From: Spirometra erinaceieuropaei
Lineage: Eukaryota > Platyhelminthes > Cestoda > Diphyllobothriidea > Diphyllobothriidae
NCBI GenBank assembly: GCA_902702965.1
Contig: CACRXP010000421.1
Coordinates: 304,803-368,802 of the forward strand
Length of the DNA: 64,000 bases
Direction: 5' to 3'
A model generated the notes under the pieces. The model was not told the DNA's origin. It made no database searches and saw nothing but the letters and a program-made list of their open reading frames with translations. Below, piece by piece: positions 45,901 to 57,900 of this stretch. Positions within the stretch are counted from its first letter, which is position 1; every line of letters starts with the position of its first letter. Both the position numbers and the translations under genes were made by a program.

Positions 45901-48900
45901 CACCCGTCTGCAGCACCTGTTTTAGCTAGTGTGCAACATTCAGTAGATAACGAACTTGGAGCAGTTTTATCACTTATCCTATACTGCCAGTCTGCTTGCT
46001 AATGTAAGTTTTTAAACCTGACATCATAGTGAATTGTTTGCCAGGAACGATCTCTTACAATCATCTCTCTGCTTTGCCAACCTCAAAGACCACCCTTTAA
46101 GTGCGCTTTGAAACACCCCGAAATAGAAACCCCCTCTCCACAATATACTGGGGAAAACGTAGGTGGCCGCCTAGCTATCGCGTTTTCCATGTTGTTATTT
46201 TAAAGCGACTGTTGAGTCGATCGTGGGTGAGCAGAGTGTTCCAGCTGTCCGGCAGATTAGCCGTGCCCGCTGTTTAGATATCGTACGCACACCGCGTAGG
46301 TCGGACGTATACCCGGGCAAGCAACGATGCATTTAGTTAATTCCGACCGCACTAGTGGACCCTTTGATTCGCCTGTAGACTCATGTCCATAGCAAATTCA
46401 CAGTTGGAGTATACGGAATGGCTCGTCGAGACTTCGTAGTCCGGCCAGATTAATCCAGTTCCCACAACCAGAGCCATGACGTCTGCAGGTCACCGGTCAA
46501 TAAAATGGATCAGTAACAGCTTTTCTCATGATCTCAGAGGACGGCGGGTCAGTCCGCGTATCAGAGCTGATTGGGCGAATGGGATAATTATTCATCTCCT
46601 GTTTCGTCTGATTTTTAGCGCCTAATTACACGTGGAGATATTAGGAGACACGGTGTATCCTCCAGGTTCCGGTTGCATGGCCTCATCAGGAGCACTCAGA
46701 CCAATCATTCGAAACAGGAATCGACATTCAGTCGCCCCTTTTGCACACTCCGCCCACAACCCTTGCCACTACTGAGCATCTCTAGCGCTGCGTCTAATAC
46801 AAATGTTAATCAACCGAAGCACTCCTTCCTTTAACAAGTCCTTTAATTTCCTACTTGAAAGCTGCTTCGTTAAGACATGTGCAAAGAGCACGTGGACAGC
46901 AAACTATGTCCTGGCCTATCACGTTTTTGGACAGGACCCTTTTACTGTGTAGCTTGATATTCTGGCTGGTTATTCATTGTTATATTTTGACTGGTTGATT
47001 GACGCGATTTAAGCAAAAAATAGTACCTGTGCTTCACTCGGTTACTCCAGCAACTAGTGTTGCATAATGTACAAAATATAAACAGAGGCCGCTAGTGTTG
47101 CCCCGCGTGCTTGTGGGCAAGGAGAATTTTTTGACAACCAGCGCATTCATATAGCCGCATACGAGCCGATCTTGTGCGTTCAATTGCATGACTACGATTT
47201 TTCCTGTCTATCATGTCGACGGCTGTCAGAGTCCTCTTTGGGTTAGTTACAGAATCCCTCCACCCATATGGCTGCGCCAGCGTACATCTTTCAGTTCAAG
47301 TGTGCATGACCAGCTATTAAAATAGCAGTGTCAGGGGCTGTTGCCTAATTTCAACAGCACTTTTGGGGCTGCCGTTCCTCTTCTGGCCGGTGCTGTTAAA
47401 TAGAATTTGTCAGTTCTTGCCGTTCAACAGTTTCTTCCTTCTTTCCCACACCACTGCTCTGGCCGTACAGACCACGTCGCCAAAACTGAACGCCTTCTTG
47501 AACGCACCAAGTTCGACTTGGCCTGTCAGAAACGCGCCCTCTTCTGCAGCGAGACGGTCCTCATGCACAAGAATCTGCTGAAGCCAATGTCGGTCTACTA
47601 CAGCTCTCTGGCGCAGTTCATCATGCGGGTGGCCGAGGCTGACACGTAAGTTGAGAATGTTCCTCCCCATCCATCCGTCCACCCGCTCCCCTCCCCTCAA
47701 GCAGGCGAGAGCGAGAGAGTTCTAGTGCAGGTCCGCTTGCATACCATTGAATGGTTGCCTTGGTGGAGGCAGGCCCCAATCATCGACTTTTGGGAAACAC
47801 CCCCCCGATCCTGTCTAGTCAAAACTGTTGCAAGTGTGTGGCCGCTGCGCTGTCAGCGAGTTTTGCGGAGCCGACAGTGGGAACTGGGCTGTAGGTGGAG
47901 GTCAGACTGAAATACTCACCTGGTACAATCAGCCATCTGTCGTGGCCGCCCATCCACTAATATCACTTGAGGTTGCATTTCACCTGCCATCCTTATTAAA
48001 AGGAGAGATTGAGGGAGAAAAGTATTTCAGATGTGAAATGTGAAAAAAAAACTCCAAATATACTTTATTGACTACTTAAGCCCCGACCACTGTCTGTAGT
48101 CTTAGCGTGCGCGAAATTATGAAAATACTAGGAAGAGCTTTCTTTCGGCTGTGTTCTGACCTTCGCGGAATGTCCAGAGGTATTTAGGGAAATGTAGTCC
48201 AGCCGTCTCAAGCATTGCGTTCCATCATTGTCCGGAAGGTGCAGAGGTGACCTACTCACCAACTCATTCTTTAGCATAACAGACTTTCGTGGCATCTGTC
48301 TCACTCGCGTATTTCCTCAGCCACCTTGTTCTCGCTAGAAGAAAAAGCCCAAACGACTGGAAAAAGGCGTGGTCACAGTGGGTGACAAAGCCAATTACCT
48401 CATTAATTTTTGTCACGCAGACGGCCTTGTTCCTAACTTCGCACGAGGCAAGCTTCAAAGAAATACGGTTGAAGGGGGCTCTGAATATGGTACGTTAAGA
48501 ATGAGCAATTGCGGTCTGACCCTCGTTCTAAATGAGGAACGGTCTGGCCTCTCACAGGTAGCCATCCAAAGCCACGACTTCGATGGCGTCGTGATAAAAT
48601 TCCAGCGAGTGGCATTTATGTTACGGTGACGGGACCCACAATGGAATCGCTGTCTAGAGTGAAAAGAACAAGTGACCACGCGCGTCGAAGCGGGTCAAGG
48701 CAGCTGGGAAGTACATGCGTCAAACCGGCTAGCCAATCACCGTGCGACGCGCCACAGCGAGTTTTGCGGAGCCGACAGTGGGAACTGGGCTGTAGGTGGA
48801 GGTCAGACTGAAATACTCACCTGGTGCAATCAGCTATCTGTCGTGGCCGCCCATCCACTAATATCACTTGAGGTTGCATCTCACCTGCCATCCTTATTAA

Positions 48901-51900
48901 AAGAAGAGATTGAGGGAAAAAGTATTTCAGATGTGAAATGTGAAAAAAAAACTCCAAATATACTTTATTGACTACTTAAGCCCCGACCACTGTCTGTAGT
49001 CTTAGCGTGCGCGAAATTATGAAAATACTAGGAAGAGCTTTCTTTCGGCTGTGTTCTGACCTTCGGGGAATGTCCAGAGGTATTTAGGGAAATGTAGTCC
49101 AGCCGTCTCAAGCATTGCGTTCCATCATTGTCCGGAAGGTGCAGAGGTGACCTACTCACCAACTCATTCTTTAGCATAACAGACTTTCGTGGCATCTGTC
49201 TCACTCGCGTATTTCCTCAGCCACCTTGTTCTCGCTAGAAGAAAAAGCCCAAACGACTGGAAAAAGGCGTGGTCACAGTGGGTGACAAAGCCAATTACCT
49301 CATTAATTTTTGTCACGCAGACGGCCTTGTTCCTAACTTCGCACGAGGCAAGCTTCAAAGAAATACGGTTGAAGGGGGCCCTGAATATGGTACGTTAAGA
49401 ATGAGCAATTGCGGTCTGACCCTCGTTCTAAATGAGGAACGGTCTGGCCTCTCACAGGTAGCCATCCAAAGCCACGACTTCGATGGCGTCGTGATAAAAT
49501 TCCAGCGAGTGGCATTTATGTTACGGTGACGGGACCCACAATGGAATCGCTGTCTAGAGTGAAAAGAACAAGTGACCACGCGCGTCGAAGCGGGTCAAGG
49601 CAGCTGGGAAGTACATGCGTCAAACCGGCTAGCCAATCACCGTGCGACGCGCCACAGGCCAGAATATTCCAGAATGCCCTCCGCGATCGGAACCCCATTG
49701 GTCGAAAGGTTCGAGAACGGCCACAACTCCGATAAAAGGTGTTAGTTGATGAGCTAAGGGATCCGCTGTTTTCCTCCGACCTAGAATAAGGTGTTTTTCT
49801 CCAGAGCCCGCCTTCCTTCTCTCCCATCTCACCCGTCGGCATAGAACAAGCAGGAGACATAGCTGTCCGGCATTATGCTTGCAGCAGAACAAATGCAACA
49901 GCTCCTAGACACACAACAGACCAGCTTTGCAACTTTGCTGCCAGAAATACAGAAGATTTGGACTCCGACCGGCAAGAGCAAGAGAAAAGAACCCTAAGGG
50001 CCTACCACAGAATTTACTTACGATCCCGACGGCGGCATAAATTTTGAAAAATGGTCCCTGAAATACGCACTACTACCTGAAGAGGACGGCTCACAGTTGG
50101 AAGAGAAATAGAAGGCCGGGTCAGCCAGAAAATGAGCGGTACGTAAAATTTGTTTTACCAAAGAAGCCAGCTGATATTTTATTTGAGGACGCCACTAAGA
50201 ATTCAAAGTCGTTATCCAATTTCTCGAAGTGACTGTTCAACAGACGTATGTGCGTTTTAAATTAGAAAGACAGCCCTATAAAGACTATATTGACCTATCT
50301 GGTCGGCCAAATGACGCCCACTATCAAGCTGGCGTAGGTCACGAGCTAGCAGAGGAAGGCTCTTCTTTTTATCAAACCTTTGGTTTTTCCGAAGGACGCT
50401 GACGTACGCACGCGTCTACCTGCCCAGCTAGATCAGCGAACCGAGATAACGGTGCAGAGATGTGCGTGCGAATCATGAATATCAAGAGCGACATTAGGCT
50501 GATTGACGACACAAACAGCCAGCCAGTAACCGTGTATGGTACAAAAACCAGCAAACCGAGGGAGAACTGTAGTTTCCTCGGGGAAACCAAAAACAGCCTG
50601 TTAATATTGTGGCAAATGGAATTTCGTGTCAGATTGTCCATATCGCAGAAGAAAATGGTACGAATGTTCTCTGTTCGGCCACAAAGTGACACACTGTCGG
50701 GACAAACAATCGGGTCCAAGAAGGAGCTGTAATGCGATCACCCAGCACGAATCACAGGTGTTCACCTGTGAATATAGAGAACGCCAGACGGTCACTATGA
50801 ACGGGAAACAGGTCGACACAGCTTCCGATCTCACGATAGTCAACAAAATTACGTGGAAGCCTTTGGGTATCCGTAATTGAGACCAACGGCCGTCCGGGCA
50901 TGGGCATCAAACAGTACAAAAGTGCAATTGGAATGTGTCTTCCAGGTTATTATAATTTTCGAGGACAAACCATGTCTGCCGGACATCTCTGTCTCGAAGT
51001 CTGGTAACTGTCTACTGGGCAACAAGACTATCTCCCAGCTAGGCCTCTGGGGTCGGTCGTTCTAGGAGATATGCTGAGCTGTAAAGGTCACAGAAGAAGG
51101 CCGGGAGAAGAAGTATACCGGACAGATGAAGATGTCGGTCAGAACGTAAACAAAAGTGGAGGCGATTTTGTGGGTGAACCCGGGGAAGAAACAAGTCTCC
51201 AGATAGAGTCGACGCGATGGCGTATTATCCTCTTGATTTATGACTTCACAATCCAGTATGTACGCGCTCAGAAGTCCGAATCTCCTGACGCCTTTCCACG
51301 ACTTGGCGCAGGCGAGGAAAAGTAAAAATACTTTGTGGTCGTAAGCACGCTGGTACAAAATGATGGCGAGTTTAGAGGTGTCATCCAACAGTTGCCCATC
51401 ACAGCCCAACATATCAGGGCCCCCACCGAATCCGACTCCCTATTGCGCCAGGTAATGGAATTTATTCGGATTGGTTGACCTGCTGAAGGCAAAGTACATC
51501 CATCTATAAAATCCTTCAGGAACAGAAATGAGCAGCTGTGTATCACGTAAAATTGTATGATGTATGGTGGTAGAGTGGTGACTTCAGCCAGATATCAGCA
51601 TTAAGTTTTTCGGGAGCTCCATGTCGGACATCAGGGTATGACCGCATAAAACAATTAACTTTAAGGTACGTAAATTGGCCGGAAATTGATAAGGACATAT
51701 AATCTTTCGTTCTCAGCTGTGACCCGTGTGGACTTGAGACTATAAACCCCCCAAAGGTGCCGCCTGTGCCATGGCCGAATTTGACAAGACCGCGGAATGG
51801 AGTCTATATGGAATTCATTGGACCGTTCCTTAATCGAATATTTCTAAAATGTTGTCGACGCGCGGCCAAAGTGTCTGGAAGTTTTCGGCGTCGCAGCAGC

Positions 51901-54900
51901 TACTGCTGATATCACAGCAAATAAGACGGAAGAACTCATCTCAAGATATGGCATCCCCACGGAGGTTGCAACGGATAACGACACACAGTTTAAGTCATCG
52001 CTGTTCCATAAATTGGGCCAAAATTGGGGATCCAACGTCACCACCATTTCATCCCCAATTTACTGGCCATCCAGAACGCTCGGTCGATACCTTCAAGAGA
52101 GCGATGAAAAAGATGTGGAACATGGTCATTAAGATGGACTGCCACAACACATTCCTTTTCGACTATAGAACAACCCCAAAAACTCATCTTGGCGCACAAA
52201 CACCAGTCGCGCCTTTTTGGGCCTACAGCCAGATGTACGAGTACAATACTTAAAACCAGAAGTCAGTTCTCCACCCGGCAAGATACAACTTTCGAGAGGG
52301 AGAAGAGGTGTTCGCTCGCAGTTACAAAGCCGGAGAAAAGTCCTGGTTAGAGGGTATAGTAAAGAAATCCAGAGGTGTTGTGTTCGAGGTGGAGACAACT
52401 GCTGGAAAAATCAAAAGGCATGCGAACCAGTTCATGTATAGATCCATCGCAGACGGCCACCTAGCGCTCGACCTGCCATACGACACCATCGAGGGCAAGG
52501 ATAAAGTGTACGACGGGGGTCAGAAAAAGGTAACCTGTGGAGCGTTTCTTACGCTACTCGTGGTAATAAGATTTATATGTGTGTAGCCTCATAGAAGTGT
52601 ACTGAAGCCTCCTTAAAAAGAAACTACTCGAAGCAAGCCTCGTGTCCGACAGAGCGGTATGGGTCCACGTGGACGAAGTGCAGTACCGCCTTTGATTTGG
52701 GCTTGACAACGGGGACCTAAAGGATGCATGGGAGACCTTTTTGTCCAATATTGCGGACGCAAAGGAGTAGGTCGTGTGGTAATATTCTCTGTTGGGTACC
52801 CGGACATGACGACGGTGTGGGCGGTGGGAATATGCATAGGAAGGCGCCTCGTGCATCCCCCCAACTCCGGACAAGTCATTTGCTTTTTACGAAAGAATTG
52901 CTTGTGGGAGGTGCAGAACAATGAGTCCATATAGACATTTTTGCATCACCGCATCCACAGGCAATTTAGTCCAAAGAACGTCACCCTGCCGGGGTTACAG
53001 CCGTCGAAGGGCGTGACTGGATTTCGACCGAAAACTCTACCGAACAACGTCTGCGTAGATGAATATAGTAGGCAATTCCCGACGGTAACCCTACCCCCGA
53101 TCGTATACTTTATCCCCTTTGAGGTTCCGGCCCCCAAGGTAGGCAGTCAGCCAACACCGCATATCACTCGTAGAAGTAGCAGAAGAACGCAGCCTCCAAG
53201 GAAACTGGTCTCGGGCCCGAAGAAGAGAAATAGGTACGAGGTACAACTTTGAAAAGCAGAAGGTCATAATGGAAATCGCATGCAATGTGGAGTCAAGGCC
53301 TAGGGCGAAGGGAAGACTTGACCGCGCACGGAACAGCAGACCATGCCAGCAGCGTGAGACCAACGCGTACGCTGCCTTTGCCCTCGCGTGAGGCCCAGTC
53401 GATGGCCGGTCGAATATCCGAGACTTCCAGGAGGGGATTTTCGCGCACCCAACAGCCAATCCATAACCTACACGCCATAGGCCGGAATGTTCCAGAACGC
53501 CCAGGGTCCTAAATAAATAGGACGCCTTTCGAGAAGTTAAGGAACCGTGTTTGCAGGCTGTGGAAGTAAAGTGGTTGTTCTCAGGACACGTATTCCATCT
53601 CTTCTCCCTTACCTGTCGGGCTATGAGTTTACTTTAGGGAAAAATATGTTCAGTCATCAGGACGAAGGGTGGCTGGTCAATTGTGGTCCCAATATTTCCC
53701 CCTCCCACTGGAATGTACCAGCTACCTGTCCGATCTGGTCAGTCAGCCGGTGATGAGATCGGTGGGGTGTGGTGGCACGCCTAGGTGCGGGTCCGGCCGT
53801 GCCAGCCACCTGCGCCCTCCTCCGCCTCCGGTCTTCTCGACTCTGCCTTGACACCGGGTCCTGGTGGTGGAGGAGGGGAGAGTGCGGTAGATTCCGCGCA
53901 AGTCCACTATCACCAAACTAATTCACGCGCAATTCGCCGTGTCTGTTGCACCTTGCTGTGTAGCGCAGAGGGTGGACATAGTCGGAATCGACGGCCGAAT
54001 TGTCGATGAGATCGGTCACAGTTTGACATGACGTGGCCTGGTGCAACTGTGTATGAGGGCTTGTTTTGTACTGATCATCTTTGTGATCCCGCCTGGGTAA
54101 ACTCCCTCCCATGTCAAAAATTGTTCGTGTTTCGTGATTTTTGGGGCCTATTGCGCAAAAATTATTGGGGCTGGAAGTTCCTTTGTACACAACGCACGTT
54201 TACTTATGCCGTGGGCCAGTATTTGCATAGTACAGATTTCGCTTCCTACTGAAGGGACTAGATTAAGAAAGTGCCGCGGAACTCCGTCGCGAGAAGCGGA
54301 CCACCGTCTAACGAACTCCGAATTAAACATTGAAGTCATTTACCTGTTTTGCCGGTTCGAAAAGGCCGAAAAGTTTTGACCTCTGGTTATGGATCAATAA
54401 TAGACAATATCATCACCGTCCTTTTCTGACAGTCTTTACTTTCCTCGGCCGTAATCACTACCACCGAAATGTCATTTTAACGGTTTGGCACGCAAAGTTC
54501 TGGCTTTTTTTATTTGTTTCCGTGTATACTTCAGGCGTTGAATTAAGTTTTACAGCGCGTCTTGCCAGCCCCATTTCGCCTTACCAACTTCACCCCTAAA
54601 GTCTTCACCCATAAGGCGAACGGAGTCGTAGCGCGAATAGGTGATCATCCCGAAAAAGCTTTGTGATTTCGAATTCTAAATTACTAAACCACAAACTTCC
54701 TGAGGTGGTGAAAGAGTTGTCTCAGGAACTTCAGCGTAATTCAGTATTGATAAGTTAAGTCTTAAGAAACAAAGTTTTCATTACGACGTGCCTGTAAAAT
54801 GATGTACAAGTGTATGAGGGGTTCAGTTAGCCCCTTGAATCGAAGTATTTATAAGCACTTAACGACAGTATAAGCTTTATATTTTGCCATCTGTCAGCTA

Positions 54901-57900
54901 TTTCGACACCCATTTCGATCGATCGGCGGCTTTCTAGTGAATCACTGTGCCGCGCACTCGTCGGGGCTTAAAAACGTCCTCCCAGGCTGCTTCGTTGTTT
55001 TCCTTATGCTGATTTCGTTTGGATAAAGTAGCTTCTCAACTGGCCTAACGTCGCGCTTTTCGACGGATGGCTGGTCATCACCAGTCCTCATGCATTTAAA
55101 CCGCTTCGGAAATTCGAACCCAAACTAGAGCTGTCCCAATGATTGTCCCCACCTTTTCAGCAAATTCCACCTGCATTCATATTTTGCTATGATCAGTGTA
55201 GAAGTTGGATGTCCCTACTCAAAGCTATCGTCTACCTCCCACTTTTCGACGTGGTTTTTTATTCTGATTCATTTCTCTTCCTCCGTGGGTCACAAGAGGT
55301 TTCTGTTCTCGTAGATATCCCTGTTAACGTAGGTTAAGCATCCTTGCAAATTTTCTCATTTGACATCTAAACCTAATTTTGCTATCATCCTGGGTATGCG
55401 TTTCTCCGTTTTTTTTTTGAATCGCTTAAAAGTTCCTTTTGGTTACTCCTCTGTCAGGAGAAATAACTTCATCACATTCCAAAACGGCTTTTCTGACCTT
55501 TTAGAAAAATCTGCCCCTTCAGGAAATATTTTCATCTCTCGTAGTGCGTATAAATCTTGCAAATTTTAAATCAGATGTGCTTAGTTAGCTTGCTATTAGA
55601 TGTTGCATCAAGATGCGTCAAGCTTCATGATGTTTCCGTTTGATGGGCGGGTGGAAATGCTTTTTGCCGTCTTGCCATGGGGCAAAACGCCCCTCGAAGC
55701 TCGATGGTAGCGACAGCACGAAGTTGTCGACTAAAAGCATTGTACTTAGCCTCAGATTTCCATCTTGTCATCTCAAGCTCCCCAATATTCGAGTTATATT
55801 TGCGCGAAGATTTCGGTAATCCATTTTGCATACCTAGGCGTCTTTAGCCGCCATGCCTGTTAACTGTCCTTTTTGTCTACACGAGGTCAGATTTCATAGT
55901 ACAATTTGACCACATCATAACCTGTTAAACCTCAGTAAGTTCTTGCATAACCTTCCTATCCAGCCTTGGCGCCTCTGCGCTACCTCCTTAAGTATTTGTT
56001 TAAAGGGGCATTCGATTACGATAAACATGCCAACATTAACCTCTTAAATCATTTCGACCCTGAATGTCCGGGTTTTTGTTGACGCCAGCTCTTTTCTCCG
56101 CTACTGAACATACAAGGCGTGACCTAACTCATGAAACTTGATGACAGAAACTGAGACGAAAGCGTTAAGGCCCCTTAAACGTTGCGCACTTTGCTCACTT
56201 GCCCAGCGCCCTCTGGTAAATGTCTTTTTCTCGTGTAGAAGATGTCTTAGCAATTTTATCAGGCAAGATTTTCTTAGGTTTGAGTGAAGATGGACGTTGC
56301 GATATATTCGGGCAACTTCCCATGCTAATACCTGTTCAGGACTTGGTTCGCGCACCTGAGCATGTTTTTTTTTCTTTGAGAGAAGAGTAATTTGCCCTTT
56401 AGAGTTTCACTAACCAGATCTTGCTGCATTTAAAAACTGACTTTTTTGCCTGATGCCAAGCGTGTAAATCAGGTTGCGATCCCGCAGGTTTTTTTAAAGA
56501 ACCAGACGCTTCATCGATTTATAAAAGCTTTTTGCAATTCCGAGCGAGAATGGTTTTTAAAAACTGCCAAAAATTTCGTGCCAGAGATATTTTTTCTCAG
56601 ATAATCGGCAAGGAGGGACTTCTGGTGCTGTGACTTCCAGCAGCACATGCGTCTTGACAGCACCGTTTTTAAAGTTATGTAATGCTACTTTTCAGTTTTA
56701 TTGGACTTCACACTGCATCACACTTTTTTGCTCTCAGGATTACTTGTGTATCAAGAGCGGAGGTCACCCCAAAACAATTCGCCTTCCTGCCGGAGTTCTT
56801 TGTGGACGACATCGCAGACTTTCTGCTTTTTGTTGCGAGGTACTTGACTTTCTTTTCGCCTAAGTCTCTGCTCCTCATTCTTATCCAAAAAGTAATTGTC
56901 CAGATTGTATTATCCAACAGAGGACGCCTGCACTTGCTTGGTGCATCGAACACCATCTCCTTGCATCTTTTTTTAGGACCGCACACGCTTTCTGCCCCGT
57001 CCCGCCGCCCATCCATCTGTATATTGTCCATACCCGAATCATGCTTTTCTGCTAGTCGTTGTTGGGTGCTAAATTTGGCCTTCGTAATTGAACCGTAGAA
57101 ACTCTTTCGTCGTCTGAGATATTTACTGTCACCTGATTTGCGGCCTCCGTAGAATATTATTATAGTCCCTCACCCTCGTCCGTCTCAGTCCTATGAACAG
57201 TTCATTCCTACCGCCATTTTCTGCAGGGTTGACCTCAGCCCTGTCCTTGATGACCTATCCCGGTCCTGGAGGGGTCTGAACGGCATACAGTAGTTCGGGC
57301 GTCGTAATAGCCCTTTTCCCGGCAGCCAGCAACTCGACTGCGTGGGAGCCGATAATCTTGACTGGCACACAGACACATAGCAGCGGCATGACAACTACAT
57401 ACTTCAACACCTGGCCAATCGAGTTGCCAACTGTGATAAGCATGTAGCGGCCTAGAATCTATATCCTATAAATACCGCAACACCTGGGCAATTCACTACC
57501 CTTATCTGACTCTGTTTCTAGTGATGGATTCAAGTGAGAATTAGAAACGTGACTAGTAAAGCTCTTGTTCCAGCGATCGCGTCCTCCTTCATCGCGACTA
57601 CTTCCTGGAACTCGCCTCTTTGCTTCTATTTTCCTTCCTACTTGTTTGATTTGGAACTGTTGGATAAAAGCACTCCTGCACATAAGTTTGCGTTGACAGT
57701 GTGGTATATTAGTGTTGTTATTCAGTACAAAACCATCTCTGCTAACGGTTAGTCTAACTAGACGCCGACCAGGTATGGCAAGTGTGGAAATTGCCTCCTT
57801 TCTAGACAGCACCAGCACAAACCACCGCACCCAGTCCTCACGCAGACGCCACAGGGCCAAGTGAACCGGGGTAGTCTGCTCGCTGTTGTGTGAAGTTTTG

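Larger units (their letters stand above)
49630..53627 (+). mobile_element. Ty3/Gypsy LTR retrotransposon, heavily decayed
   Basis: Inner order: gag (from ATG 49875: MLAAEQMQQLLDTQQTSFAT), a zinc knuckle (about 50650-50705, YECSLFGHKVTHCRDK), an aspartic protease motif VDTASDLTIV (about 50812-50841), C-terminal RNase H region (LLIYDFTIQYVRAQKS, 51231-51280) and integrase (51840-52250: VVDARPKCLEV, ATDNDTQFKSSLF, GHPERSVDTFKRAMKK). RT and most of RNase H are missing between about 51065 and 51170. Many stops. gag-pro-RNaseH-integrase order fits Ty3/Gypsy. It lies in UBE4B intron 12. Confidence 0.85.

Noticed and set aside
48369..49529. Repeated open frames (86 codons) starting MVTVGDKANYLINFC
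   Set aside because: They occur twice only because of the tandem duplication; no domain, no splice context and no codon evidence.
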